Origin: Oceanibium sediminis
Lineage (GTDB): Bacteria > Pseudomonadota > Alphaproteobacteria > Rhodobacterales > Rhodobacteraceae
DNA: 64,000 nt
NCBI RefSeq assembly: GCF_003265325.1
Contig: NZ_QGNX01000009.1
Coordinates: 1 to 64,000, forward strand
Reading direction: 5' to 3'
Both the position numbers and the translations under genes were made by a program. The notes under the pieces are model-generated. The model ran no database searches. It saw only the letters and a list, made by a program, of their open reading frames with translations, and had not been told where the DNA came from. Below are positions 1 through 8,888 of the stretch, one piece after another; the stretch's first letter is position 1; the number at the start of each line of letters is the position of its first letter.

Positions 1-345
1 AGCCGCTTGAGCTATCTGAGGGCTCCGCGCCCGCGCCCATTGCTCACGCCGCCGAATGATGGCACACAAATGGAGAGCAAACTCGATTTATGGATGGCCC
101 TGAAAATCGGGGCAGGTCACAGGGTAGCGTGTGTTTGTAGCTGACTTCATTTTGGTACCTAGTGAACTTTTCGATACCAAAACAGTTAAGTTCGTTTCAT
201 TGAGCCTGCAATCAGAGCTTCGTGACGACCTTCAGTCCCAAGACCCTCAGAACAATGAGTTTTCCCTATAACTCCGGCTTGGGAGGGGTGGGCTTCGCGT
301 GTGTAACGAGCGTCCCGGTACTACCATCGGTACCGGAAGCCGTAC
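1..345. other. Left-edge intergenic stretch, no gene supported
   Basis: I see no convincing coding region here. The one open frame that begins at 222 and runs through the repeat to 527 has no Shine-Dalgarno sequence and no recognisable motif. The stretch is less GC-rich than the window's core. Confidence 0.5.
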
Positions 346-570
346 GCGATTTCTGGAAGCATATACTGGAAGTCCTAGACAGCCGCAGTCGCTATATTGG
401 TCCAGTCGAGGGTGTGCGGCGCCCACTGGCGCGCGGAGCCTTTGAGAGGTGTCCCTGTCTGAGCTTTTGGAGGCATGGAATGGGACGACTCTTCAGACAT
501 TCTGGTAGGGCCCTGATAGCCCTCTGACGTGCACTTTGGGCGGGCAAAAGACGTCCGTTGCACTTTGTGC
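346..570 (+). repeat. Diverged direct repeat, copy A (partner at 2290-2515)
   Basis: This segment aligns by eye with 2290-2515 over its whole length. Shared blocks include ATATACTGGA, GTCCTAGACA, ATTGGTCCAGTCG, GAGAGGTGT, CTGTCTGAGCTT, ATGGGACGAC and GACGTGCACTTTGGGCGG. The two copies flank the DUF4268 gene in the same orientation. In one forward frame both copies translate to similar peptides (DFWKHILEVLD against DCWEDILDVLD, then IGPV and VRRP), so the repeat may be a relic of the 3' end of a coding gene. No terminal inverted repeats or transposase are visible. Confidence 0.75.
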
Positions 571-700
571 AGATGGTCGCAATCCCGCCAATAGCATCGA
601 ATGGCCTAGGTTTTCCTTCCTGCGCAAAGACAAGAGTGGGCCGGACTTCTTACTGGCCCGTTTCCCTAAAGTTCCAATTCGCTCTTGGATACGATGGACA

Positions 701-1834
701 TCACAACGTAGCATTTGTCTTAATGTGGTTTGCAGCCTCATTAAGAGGCCGCCTGATCGCCAATTCCAGCTTTACGAGTTTGTCGATCATCCATCGATTG
801 ATTGCAGGCCAGTTCTCCTCGTCCAAGCCGTCGATGGTTCGTTCTACACGAACCCGCGCTTGCTTTCGGTCATCCAAACGTTGCCACAACAATGGCGCCC
901 CGAATACCTCTTCGATTTGATCCTTCTGAGCGTGCAAGTTGTCGAAGATTTCTTTGTTGATGAACTTGTCGCCTGTGTTCATCTCGACCTGAACTTGTAC
1001 CACCTTTTGATTGTAAATGAGAACGAAAGGGCAGCCTGACGAGCCAGAACCGGCGGCGAGCCAGTTGCCTTTGCCTGGGCTAACATTCTGAAACAGAGAT
1101 ACTCCCTCGCTGCGCATTTGTTCAAAAAGTTGCTGCCAGAACTCCACGCGGCGATTGTAACGCCCCTTCTTGGCCACGTACGCCTGCTTCTCCTCGGTTT
1201 CCTTGGACGTGATCCCGATCATGTATTCTTCGGCCTCGGGGGTCGGGATGATTTGGCGGATGTCGAGCAGCAGTTCCTCGCCAAAAGAATAGGGTTTAAC
1301 AGTATAGCACTGGATGCGTATGCCACTACCGAGCAACCAGAGCGCTGTCGCTGTCACCTCCTTGCGGAAGTTGGCCGCAACAAAAATCACACGCTGACTA
1401 GTACCGGGGTTTAAAACTAATTCGTCCAGCTCCTCCACTTCGAGGAACTCGCAAATCCTGTTCGCAGCCCCGCCCCCACCTTCGTAGCGGTCGAGGTATT
1501 TCTGGTAGATTTCCACAATTTGAGACTTCGTCATGTTCGAGCAATAAGCGGCGTATTTCAGCGCCTGCCAGATAACATTCCGGCCTGTGTCGTCCAGCTT
1601 GTTCTCGATAACCACAAGATGTCCGTCCCGGTCTAACGCAAGCAAATCCAACCGCTCCCGGGTGTCATCGAATCCATCGAATTCCTTCTGGATGATCAAT
1701 AATTCTTCGCCAAGCGCGTCCGGCATCTGCGCCAGCCACTCCTGCAGATGTTCCCTTTCACGGAAATTCAACTCGCTAAAGGTCCTCTCTTCCAACCTGT
1801 TCAAACAATTGTCGTTGCGGTTAATCTGGAACAA
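701..1834 (-). CDS. DUF4268-type protein with N-terminal PD-(D/E)xK nuclease-like domain
   Basis: A 377-residue protein with a TTG start, chosen because AAGGAAG lies seven bases upstream. Residues about 55-100 carry a PD-(D/E)xK core: Asp63 in LDLLALD, then E77-x-K79 in VVIENKLD, and a following helix with Gln90 in WQALKYAAY, as in RecB/NucS-type folds. The C-terminal half resembles DUF4268, a domain often found in phage-defence or restriction-associated loci. The true role is unknown; a DNA endonuclease is inferred from the motif. It stands alone between two copies of a direct repeat, with no methylase or helicase beside it. The gene is less GC-rich than the core genome, which suggests transfer. 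Confidence 0.85.
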   Translation of the reverse strand: MFQINRNDNCLNRLEERTFSELNFREREHLQEWLAQMPDALGEELLIIQKEFDGFDDTRERLDLLALDRDGHLVVIENKLDDTGRNVIWQALKYAAYCSNMTKSQIVEIYQKYLDRYEGGGGAANRICEFLEVEELDELVLNPGTSQRVIFVAANFRKEVTATALWLLGSGIRIQCYTVKPYSFGEELLLDIRQIIPTPEAEEYMIGITSKETEEKQAYVAKKGRYNRRVEFWQQLFEQMRSEGVSLFQNVSPGKGNWLAAGSGSSGCPFVLIYNQKVVQVQVEMNTGDKFINKEIFDNLHAQKDQIEEVFGAPLLWQRLDDRKQARVRVERTIDGLDEENWPAINRWMIDKLVKLELAIRRPLNEAANHIKTNATL

Positions 1835-2069
1835 CTGGTATCTTCCTTTCAGGAGGTCTTTGCGGTCACGCAGACGGTCCCTTTGGCTTCGCCGTGGGAC
1901 TATTATGCTGACATCTGACTGTTTTTCTTGGAAGACTGCAAGATTGGCCGATTGCGAGTTCGTGCCACCTGCCGCACTCGGTAGGTTTGGATTCGAAACC
2001 GACTTTAGCTTTCCGACGCCTGAAGGTCAGGCTTCGGGCCTAAACCCCTTCAGGGCCGCCCTGAAGTTG

Positions 2070-2175
2070 CGAAGGAGCGCCGCTGACAGCCTCTTTACGC
2101 CTCCCCGACCCATGTGGTGCCCCGACGACTCAATCAATCTGCGACGCTCGTTGACCGGGATTACCGGTGATGGAC
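2070..2175 (+). repeat. Diverged direct repeat, copy C (partner at 9278-9382)
   Basis: The blocks GAGCGCCGCTGA, AGCCTC, GACCCAT, CGACTCAATC and GACGCTCGTTGACCGGGATT match 9278-9382 in the same order and orientation with point differences. This copy has a stop (TGA) soon after the shared block in the frame that is open in the 9.3 kb copy, so here it cannot encode the same peptide. Confidence 0.7.
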
Positions 2176-2289
2176 CCAAACCAAACGCACTCATGCAAAA
2201 TAGCCTTTAGCCAAACTCGCTGCGAACTGGCGACCTGTTGGTTGCTTTTGGCCGGGAGGAAAATGGTTTCCTTTGATGGAAGCCCCTAT

Positions 2290-2515
2290 GCGATTGCTGG
2301 GAGGATATACTGGACGTCCTAGACAACTTCAGTCGTCCTATTGGTCCAGTCGCGGCTGTGCGCCGGCCACCAGGAACGCGGATCCTTGGAGAGGTGTACC
2401 TGTCTGAGCTTATGAAGGCATGAAATGGGACGACCTTTCTGGCGTTATGGATTGATACTGATCGCCATCCGACGTGCACTTTGGGCGGAAAGCGGTCCTT
2501 CGCTGCGGTTTGCAC
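2290..2515 (+). repeat. Diverged direct repeat, copy B (partner at 346-570)
   Basis: Second copy of the segment at 346-570, lying beyond the start of the DUF4268 gene. Its right end runs into GCGGTCCTTCGCTGCGGTTT, a short motif that recurs in related form near 4920 and 5880. No coding capacity is convincing on either strand. Confidence 0.75.
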
Positions 2516-2610
2516 CAAAGTCAGCTATGCGGACGAAGCCGTCATCGCTTTGGAGTCATCCGGCACGACCCTGCGAGCCATCGGATTTTGAACGGTCTCT
2601 AGAATTTGGA

Positions 2611-3126
2611 TTAATAGCGCGAGGCGCAACCGGCCTGGAGCTGGCCCATGAGATCAAACAGGAGCGCTTCGCGCGGCTTTCCCTCCCGGCGCAGAAACGC
2701 CGCCTGTATCGCATAGGCTTCGGCTTCCAGGACGCCGACACATGCCGTGATCTCGGGCGCTTCCATCTGTCGGCTATGGACTAGCTCGTGAACTAAAAAG
2801 CTCAGATCCACCGGATCCCGAAAGTCTGTATTGGCGTCAACGAGTATTTCGCCGGTCGCCCGGACATATAGCGCGGCCACGGTTTGGTCGCCGGGGTCTC
2901 CGTCGTCCTTGTCAAAGTAGAGCCGGGCAAGGTGAAGATCCGTCATGCGCCTCGGACAGCGAATGACGGTCGGCGCCATGTTCATGTCTTCGAGAAAGGA
3001 CACCGCCCGTTCCAGCGCCGACCCGTCTTCGGGACATCCCAGAAGACTGTGATCCGAGGTCTCCGAAATTGCAGGCTCCGCCGAGAAAGCCAGCGCCAGC
3101 AAGGCAGGGAAAAGAGAAAGTCGCAT
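2611..3126 (-). CDS. Secreted zincin-like metalloprotease (HELVH), small
   Basis: A 171-residue protein. The start at 3126 is chosen because GGAGG lies six bases upstream and because it begins a signal peptide (MRLSLFPALLALAFSAEPAIS). The mature part holds HELVHS, an HExxH zinc-protease motif, near residue 112, and four cysteines that could pair in the periplasm. The sequence resembles small uncharacterised alphaproteobacterial proteins (DUF6647-like). Substrate is unknown. It is divergent from the SARP-hydrolase regulator, with about 117 bases between the starts, so co-regulation is plausible but not shown. Confidence 0.8.
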   Translation of the reverse strand: MRLSLFPALLALAFSAEPAISETSDHSLLGCPEDGSALERAVSFLEDMNMAPTVIRCPRRMTDLHLARLYFDKDDGDPGDQTVAALYVRATGEILVDANTDFRDPVDLSFLVHELVHSRQMEAPEITACVGVLEAEAYAIQAAFLRREGKPREALLFDLMGQLQAGCASRY

Positions 3127-3243
3127 ATCGATCCTCCAATGGTTACATTCGTGAGGATCCAAATCCGTGCCCGTAACGGCGCCGTTACGGCGGCCCGATA
3201 CAACCGAACCCAAGTTTGTTACGCTGACGCGAGCTGAAGAAGG

Positions 3244-4896
3244 ATGCCGCCCAAAATGCGTGATCGGAGCCACGATCTCTGTCTGCTTGGCCAACCCGTT
3301 GTCCGCGCCTCAGACACGGGCCGAACGGTCCGCTTCGGGCGAAACAAGGCGATCGGACTGCTCGCCCTTCTGGCCACCCGACCAAAACGGCCAATCTTGA
3401 GACAGGAAATCGCCGGGTTCCTTTGGAGCGAATCCTCGGAACCTGCGGCACGGACCAGCCTTCGCCAGGTCGTCCACACGATCCGGGCCGAGCTCGGACC
3501 GGAGGCGCTGGTGTCGGTGGACGAGAACACCCTCGCAATCGATCCCGACCTGCTTCGCGCCGACGTCTCCGCGTTCACTGAATACGCGGCAAGTGCGGGC
3601 ATCGCCGATCTTGAATTGGCCGCGGCTCTCTACCGGGGCCCCTTCCTCGACGGCTTCGACCTAAACGACGACGCCTTCGACACTTGGCTTATCGCTGAAC
3701 GCCGCCATCTCGAGGCACAGGCGCTCTCTGTCCTTGGCCGGCTAACCGACCACTACCGCCGGGCGTCCCGTATCGAGGACGCTCTGAACAGCGCCGATCT
3801 CGCACTTCGGATCGACCCCCTTCAGGAGGACATTCACCGGCAGATCATCGAGCTTCACGTCGCGTCTGGCGCCCTCTGCGAGGCGCGCAAGCATGCCGAA
3901 CATTGCCGCGACCTCATCCGGAGCGAGCTAGGCGTGGACCCCGAACCCGACACCTTTCGGGCGCTGGACGACCCGTCTCTGGTGCACCCACCGGCACCCC
4001 GCAGCGCGCGCAGCGTTCACCAGACCATCCGCCACGTCACCGCCGGCGACGGCACTTCTATCGCCTGCGGCATCATTGGCCACGGTCCGACCCTGCTCAA
4101 GACGCCCAATTGGATGACCCACCTCGCCTTCGAAGAACACAGCCCGGTCTGGCGCCACTTTCTCGAGTTCTTCTCCGAAGCCCACAGGTTCGTGCGCTAT
4201 GATCAGAGGGGCAACGGGCTTTCGGACTGGGATTGCCCGGACATCTCCTTCGACTCGTTTCGAATCGACCTCGACGCGGTGGTGGATGCGATTGTGGATG
4301 AACCGGCCGTGGTTCTTGGGATTTCGCAGGGCGCTCCCATCGCTGTCGATCTCGCCGTGCGCCGGCCCGAGCGGGTGCGCGGCCTCATTCTTCTCGGCGG
4401 CTTCGTCACTGGCATGGCGCGCCGGGGCGACGATGCCCGTGAAGCCTCCGAAGCCGTAGACCGCCTGATCCGCTTCGGCTGGGGCCGCGACAACCCGTCA
4501 CTGCGCATGCTCTACACGTCGAGCCTGATACCTGGCGGCTCGAAACGGCAGATGGATTGGTACAACGAGATGATGCGGATCGGCACGTCGCCTGAAAACG
4601 CCGTCCGCATTCGCCACGCGCTGTCCCATATCGACATCAGCGATCTCCTGGCGCAGGTTCGGGTTCCCACCCTCGTCTGCCACGCGATCGGAGATCGCAT
4701 CTCACCGTTGGCCGAAGGAGAGAGGCTGGCGCGGGAAATCCCGAATGCCCGCCTGGTTCCGCTCGACAGCGACAACCACATTCCGCTGGAGAACGAACGG
4801 GCCTGGACCACCTTCTCGATGGAGGCGCGCCACTTCCTCGGCTCGGGACTTCACCCGTCCACTCATGGTCGCCGAAACGTGAAGGCATCGTCCTAA
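3244..4896 (+). CDS. SARP/BTAD transcriptional activator fused to alpha/beta hydrolase
   Basis: A 550-residue two-part protein. Residues about 10-95 form an OmpR-like winged helix and about 97-245 a bacterial transcriptional activator (BTAD) domain, as in SARP and AfsR-type regulators. Residues about 260-530 are an alpha/beta hydrolase with a visible triad: Ser361 in GISQGA, Asp484 in IGDR and His512 in DNHIP, plus an YDQRGNGLS oxyanion-region motif near 319. The layout suggests a regulator that senses or cleaves a small ester, lactone or lipid; the ligand is unknown. ATG at 3244 is nearly on top of an AAGAAGG sequence, so ATG at 3256 is an alternative. Divergent from the secreted zincin gene. 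Confidence 0.88.
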   Translation: MPPKMRDRSHDLCLLGQPVVRASDTGRTVRFGRNKAIGLLALLATRPKRPILRQEIAGFLWSESSEPAARTSLRQVVHTIRAELGPEALVSVDENTLAIDPDLLRADVSAFTEYAASAGIADLELAAALYRGPFLDGFDLNDDAFDTWLIAERRHLEAQALSVLGRLTDHYRRASRIEDALNSADLALRIDPLQEDIHRQIIELHVASGALCEARKHAEHCRDLIRSELGVDPEPDTFRALDDPSLVHPPAPRSARSVHQTIRHVTAGDGTSIACGIIGHGPTLLKTPNWMTHLAFEEHSPVWRHFLEFFSEAHRFVRYDQRGNGLSDWDCPDISFDSFRIDLDAVVDAIVDEPAVVLGISQGAPIAVDLAVRRPERVRGLILLGGFVTGMARRGDDAREASEAVDRLIRFGWGRDNPSLRMLYTSSLIPGGSKRQMDWYNEMMRIGTSPENAVRIRHALSHIDISDLLAQVRVPTLVCHAIGDRISPLAEGERLAREIPNARLVPLDSDNHIPLENERAWTTFSMEARHFLGSGLHPSTHGRRNVKASS

Positions 4897-4908
4897 CAGC
4901 TAGAGCCG

Positions 4909-4955
4909 CTCTGGGCTCGAAGCGGTCGTTCGTTGCGCTTTGCTTGAACGTCCGA
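4909..4955 (+). repeat. Short dispersed intergenic motif (GGGCTCGAAGCGGTC type)
   Basis: Contains CTCGAAGCGGTCGTTCGTTG followed by CGCTTTGC. Related strings occur at 2480-2512, 541-565 and, in a GCGGAC/GTCCGC form, near 5870-5925, 9128-9150 and 9228-9240, always between genes and only in the first 10 kb of the window. The function is unknown; the strings look like remnants of one intergenic element. Confidence 0.5.
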
Positions 4956-5144
4956 TTTGTGGTTTTGGATTGCTTGTCTGGGTAGCATGTGGGTGACAGA
5001 CACGGGTGTGTACGAAGCTGCCATCTGTTTTCTTGGGAATAATTGCTAGCCAAATGTTTCCGGACAGAAACACTTTACATCTAGCACTCTGGCTCATTTC
5101 TGTCGTCAACTCTGTTGGTCGGCAGCCGAACAGGGATGGTTTGC

Positions 5145-5765
5145 ATGCGGATCGATTTCGACCAAATTGACCAAAAGTTAAAATACAAGGTGATGACCGC
5201 TTCAGTTATTCCGCGGCCACCCGCCCTTGTGACGACAGTGGACAGCCACGGCGAGCCCAATGCGGCTCCGTTCTCTTTCTTCAATTGCTTCTCGGACGAA
5301 CCGCCGATTGTTGCCCTTGGGATCGGAAGGCGAGCCAGCGGACCCAAAAAGGATACGGGACGCAATATCGAAGAAACAGGCGAATTCGTCGCTCACATTG
5401 TCGACGAGTCGATGTTTGAGGGTATGTTAAAGACCGCTTCTGCATTGCCACAAGGTATTAACGAATTGCCTCTCGCTGGATTTGAAACCATCGAATCCGA
5501 TCACGTTGTGCCACCAAGAATTCCGCAAGCCCCAATTGCTTTCGAGTGTCGGCGCTATGTAACCGTGCAATGCGGAATGGCCCGAGACATAGTTCTGGGA
5601 GAAGTCCTTGCCGCGCACATCCGCGACGACCTTTGGGACGGTGGGCGAGAATACATCAATTGGGGTGGAAAGTTTCCGATCGCACGTCTGTACGGGACGC
5701 TATACGCATCTCTAGGTGAAGTATATTCCGGACAGGCGCCGGACCCGGATGAATTGCTAAAATGA
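5145..5765 (+). CDS. Flavin reductase-like FMN-binding split-barrel protein
   Basis: About 206 residues from ATG 5145 (MRIDFDQIDQ); an upstream in-frame ATG at 5136 and TTG at 5115 would lengthen it. The pattern TASVIPRPPALVTTVDSHGEPNAAP followed by FSFFNCFSDEPP is the usual core of the DIM6/NTAB flavin-reductase-like family, which binds FMN as a dimer; FVAHIVDE and the C-terminal PIARLYG fit too. Substrate is not predictable from sequence. It stands alone, flanked by long non-coding stretches. No clear Shine-Dalgarno sequence favours one start. Confidence 0.85.
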   Translation: MRIDFDQIDQKLKYKVMTASVIPRPPALVTTVDSHGEPNAAPFSFFNCFSDEPPIVALGIGRRASGPKKDTGRNIEETGEFVAHIVDESMFEGMLKTASALPQGINELPLAGFETIESDHVVPPRIPQAPIAFECRRYVTVQCGMARDIVLGEVLAAHIRDDLWDGGREYINWGGKFPIARLYGTLYASLGEVYSGQAPDPDELLK

Positions 5766-6129
5766 TACTCGGCTGGAATTCTGACTTTATTACGCTCACC
5801 ATGATTGGCAGCAAAGGTTAACTGCGGTTGATATTCCCGGCAGGAGGGTTTGTAACGTCGACTCAGGGGTCCGAGCGGACTTTCGCTGCGCATCGCCCGA
5901 AGGTCCGCTATGGGCCGATCGCGACACCCGACAGAAACGGGCGGATTCCGGCCTTTCGCCGCAAATGCGCGATTATCGATCCAGACCATTGGCAGCGGAC
6001 ATTCAGATCAGGCTGCATCCTGAGGAACTGCTACGCCGCCGCATGACCGCAGTGAGCCCGAAGCGGAAATTGACGGACGATTGGTGTCCTCACCCGGCAT
6101 CTTCGGCACGGGAAGGCTTTGGCTTCGTC
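5766..6129. other. Intergenic stretch with GCGGAC/GTCCGC repeats, no gene
   Basis: Holds the half-sites GCGGACTTTCGCTGCGC at about 5877 and AAGGTCCGCTATGGG at about 5900, forming a loose inverted repeat, and a third GCGGACATTC at about 5995. Short open frames here have no ribosome binding site and overlap these repeats, so I do not call them genes. Confidence 0.5.
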
Positions 6130-6582
6130 TCAGAAGTGGTAATCCCCAGCCGCCTGGACCTCATCGGGCAACCACGTTTCGTGGACCTGCAGTAGGTGCA
6201 GACCGTTGGCGTCAGGCCTGGCGCCCAGAACCATGGTCGTCACGCGCGCGTTGTTGGGCTTGTCTGAGTCCTTCGCATCGCGTTGCCACTCCTCATAGTT
6301 GACGACGACCATGTCCGCACTTGTGTGCTGGACCCGAATGTTGCGTATCTTGATCCGGAAGTCAGGGTTCGATCCATAGATCGAGCCCATGTAACCTTCG
6401 AAGTCCTTCTTGCCGAACATCCGGCCGGCCGGGAAGATCGCGACGAAATCGTCGGAAATCCATTCGAGCGCGTTCTTTTGGAAGGTCTCCCTGTCTCCCG
6501 GGCAACGTCCCCCGACCCAGTCGGTGAAGAAGGCATGGATGTCGAAGATGGCGGTTTCAATCTCTGCGGTCGGAAGGGTCAT
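6130..6582 (-). CDS. NTF2-like / DUF4440-type protein
   Basis: A 150-residue protein from ATG 6582, chosen because AAGGA lies seven bases upstream; an ATG at 6612 that overlaps the cupin stop is possible but has no Shine-Dalgarno sequence. The sequence follows the NTF2-like cone fold: an N-terminal helix (IFDIHAFFTDW), a helix-strand passage with FPAGRMFGKKDFEGY, then strands such as IRVQHTSADMVVVNYEEW and VTTMVLG. No signal peptide. Such domains bind small ligands or act as isomerases or dehydratases; no catalytic pair is certain here. It follows the cupin gene by 26 bases and is probably co-transcribed with it. Confidence 0.8.
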   Translation of the reverse strand: MTLPTAEIETAIFDIHAFFTDWVGGRCPGDRETFQKNALEWISDDFVAIFPAGRMFGKKDFEGYMGSIYGSNPDFRIKIRNIRVQHTSADMVVVNYEEWQRDAKDSDKPNNARVTTMVLGARPDANGLHLLQVHETWLPDEVQAAGDYHF

Positions 6583-6608
6583 GTTGGTATCCTTTTCTGA
6601 TTCAGCAG

Positions 6609-7010
6609 TCATTCGGGCGCCGGCAGTTCCAAAGGTGCGCCCACGTCGCCCAGCGCGAAGATCAGCAGCGTCGCGCCTTCGGTCGTGCTGAGGTTGCGGC
6701 CGACCATCGGAATGCCGGGTATCTCGTAGACCGCCTCGCCAGCGGCCAGTTGTACCGTTGGCAGGCCTTCGACTTCGATTTCCACTGCGCCGTCGAGCAC
6801 GTACATGAACATGTGACCCGGATGCAGGTGGCGCTCGGTCTCGAAACCCGCCGGCACATCGACCTGCACCATGTTAACCTCCTTGCCGTTCATCCCGGCC
6901 AGAGTCTGGTTCAGCAACATGGTCACGGTCTCCTCCTCAGAGCCGGTCGCGGCACCGACCGTCAGGCACGCCATGGCAATTGCGGTGATTGTGGTTGTCA
7001 TTCTGGTCAT
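6609..7010 (-). CDS. Secreted small cupin-domain protein
   Basis: A 133-residue protein. ATG 7010 is chosen because GGAG lies six bases upstream; earlier ATGs at 7022 and 7034 are also in frame. A signal peptide (TTTITAIAMACLTVGAATGS) is followed by one cupin barrel: a first motif with H-x-H (ERHLHPGHMFMYVLDG), then GEAVYEIPGIPMVGRN in place of the usual second metal motif, which lacks the usual second-motif histidine. It may therefore bind ligand or metal in a non-standard way. It heads a probable two-gene operon with the NTF2-like gene. Confidence 0.82.
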   Translation of the reverse strand: MTRMTTTITAIAMACLTVGAATGSEEETVTMLLNQTLAGMNGKEVNMVQVDVPAGFETERHLHPGHMFMYVLDGAVEIEVEGLPTVQLAAGEAVYEIPGIPMVGRNLSTTEGATLLIFALGDVGAPLELPAPE

Positions 7011-7259
7011 CGGAAACTCCATGTCTGGTTTCATTTCCAAGGATGGATTGTAAGGCGGCCCACGACCCAATCCGTTGAGCGGTGGCGAGTGCTGGCGGCG
7101 ACCGGGCAGTCACCACAGCAGATCGCCCGTTGCACAGCCTTATTGGGGCGATTTGGATGCCTCGTCTCCTTCGTTGGCGGTGACCAGAAGGTAGACCGGC
7201 CGGGTGACGTCCGCTTCGGTGAGACTACCGAGGAGCCCGGTTTATTTGTCTGGGTAGAA

Positions 7260-8888
7260 TTACTCAGGGTCGGTCGGCGTGATGACTCCGTGGATGACTG
7301 CCCAGGCGGTTGCGGCGGCGCGCGTCGGAGCATCGATGCGGGTAAGGATGTCCGAGACATGGCGGTCGACGGTGCGTCCCGAGAGACCCAGCTGGGCCGC
7401 AATTTCGCGGTTCGTAAGGCCCTTGGCAATGAACCTCAGTACTTGAACCTGCCGCGAGGTCAGCGGGCTCTCGGCTCTGGTGGTGTGTGCCCGCAGCACA
7501 GCTTCCGCAGCGCTGACATCGGGCTCGGCACCCAGATTGCGAAAGGTGTCCATTGCGGCCATTGCCTCGCCGCGAGCGGTCTCATTGTCACCCATCGCCG
7601 CACAGGAGCGTGCGGTGAGCAAACGAACCATTGCAAGCCGATAAGGGGCTTGCAGCCGGCGCCAAACCCCGGCGGCGCGGGAACATTCGCGCAGGGCTGT
7701 CTCGGCCTCGCCGCGGGCAAGTGCCAAACTTGCGCGAACCTCGGCACTAACAGCCGTGAAGGCGTCAGAGCCATGTGTTTCACCCAAACTGCCAAGTTCG
7801 GCGCAATACCGGTCAGCATCGGTCAAGTCGCCAGCCGCGAGTGCAATCTTGGCTGCGGCCGGCAAAAGGCGCATCCTTTCGGTCGGTTTCTCGGCTGCCA
7901 CCAGCGCGCGGCGTATGGCGGTCTCTGCCGACTGCAGCTCACCCTCCGCCAGCCGCATCAACGCCAGTCCCGGCTGTGGGTCGAAGCCATGGCGGCTGGC
8001 GGCGCGGTAAGCTTCGTCGGCCTCACCGAAGCGGCCGGAAAGCCGCAGGACTTCGCCACGCTGATAAAATGCGGGACCTGCGTGGTGCGCCGCGGGACCC
8101 TCCAAAAGCCGCTTGCATGCCGTATCTGCTTCGCCCTCGGCGGCGCTCCAGTCGCCGGCCAGCACCATGATCTCGGACCGATGGATCAGGCATCGACCGG
8201 TGAACGCGACGAGTCCCGGCTGCGTTCCGCACCAGCCCGAGAGCGCTGTGGTCCATTCCCTGGCCCGCTGATAGATTCGGAAGCTCTGACAGGTATCAAT
8301 GACGCTGCAGTAGATCAGTCCGGTCACAATCGGAGAGCAGCGGCCCTCGCTAACGGCGATCATGGTTCGGTCGAGATCGGCCAGTCCACTGGCGATGTCG
8401 CCCTGCGCAAGTCGCGCCCGGCCTACGATGTGCCGTGCGATGGCGGCCAGATCCGCATCGCCGCTGCCCTCTCCGATCGCCAGAATGCGCTCGGCCAGCA
8501 ACTGCGCATTAGCGGGATCGTCCCTTCCGAGTGCGCTCTCGGCGGACGGTACAAGGACATAGCCGTGCACGGCACTGCCGGGCGGCAAATTCTTGGCAAG
8601 TGCGGCGGCCCGTGCCAGCCAACCTCCGCTGCGGCCGGGTTCGCCTCGAAACATCAGCGTGAGACCAAGCCAGAAGGCAGTACGCGCCGCGGCGTGCGCG
8701 TCCTGCTTAGCCTCTTGAACGTCAAAAAGCCGGGCCAGGACCGAAAGGTAGTCGTCTTCGCGGCCCGTCATGTAGGCCGCAGTGGCCAGCGCCCCCAACC
8801 CCTCGGGATCGAGCCTGCGTGCGGCGTCCTGCGCCGCGAGGCGTTCGTACTCACTCTGCCAGTCCCAGGCGTCCGTGTCTTGCATCAT
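7260..8888 (-). CDS. LuxR-family regulator with N-terminal TPR-like helical region
   Basis: A 542-residue protein; ATG 8888 has GGAAGGG five bases upstream. Residues about 30-460 are alanine-rich helical repeats of TPR type, with no ATPase Walker motifs, so this is not a full MalT-class STAND regulator. The C-terminal 70 residues form a LuxR helix-turn-helix (LTSRQVQVLRFIAKGLTNRE, then GLSGRTVDRHVSDIL). No sensor domain is recognised. It lies upstream of the cupin/NTF2 pair in the same orientation, about 250 bases away, and may control it; this is inference. Confidence 0.88.
   Translation of the reverse strand: MMQDTDAWDWQSEYERLAAQDAARRLDPEGLGALATAAYMTGREDDYLSVLARLFDVQEAKQDAHAAARTAFWLGLTLMFRGEPGRSGGWLARAAALAKNLPPGSAVHGYVLVPSAESALGRDDPANAQLLAERILAIGEGSGDADLAAIARHIVGRARLAQGDIASGLADLDRTMIAVSEGRCSPIVTGLIYCSVIDTCQSFRIYQRAREWTTALSGWCGTQPGLVAFTGRCLIHRSEIMVLAGDWSAAEGEADTACKRLLEGPAAHHAGPAFYQRGEVLRLSGRFGEADEAYRAASRHGFDPQPGLALMRLAEGELQSAETAIRRALVAAEKPTERMRLLPAAAKIALAAGDLTDADRYCAELGSLGETHGSDAFTAVSAEVRASLALARGEAETALRECSRAAGVWRRLQAPYRLAMVRLLTARSCAAMGDNETARGEAMAAMDTFRNLGAEPDVSAAEAVLRAHTTRAESPLTSRQVQVLRFIAKGLTNREIAAQLGLSGRTVDRHVSDILTRIDAPTRAAATAWAVIHGVITPTDPE

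Noticed and set aside
222-527. A 101-residue open frame at the left edge
   Set aside because: No ribosome binding site or known motif, and its second half is a diverged repeat whose other copy does not keep the frame.
2207-2518. A 103-residue minus-strand open frame
   Set aside because: It covers the second copy of the direct repeat and has no counterpart frame in the first copy.
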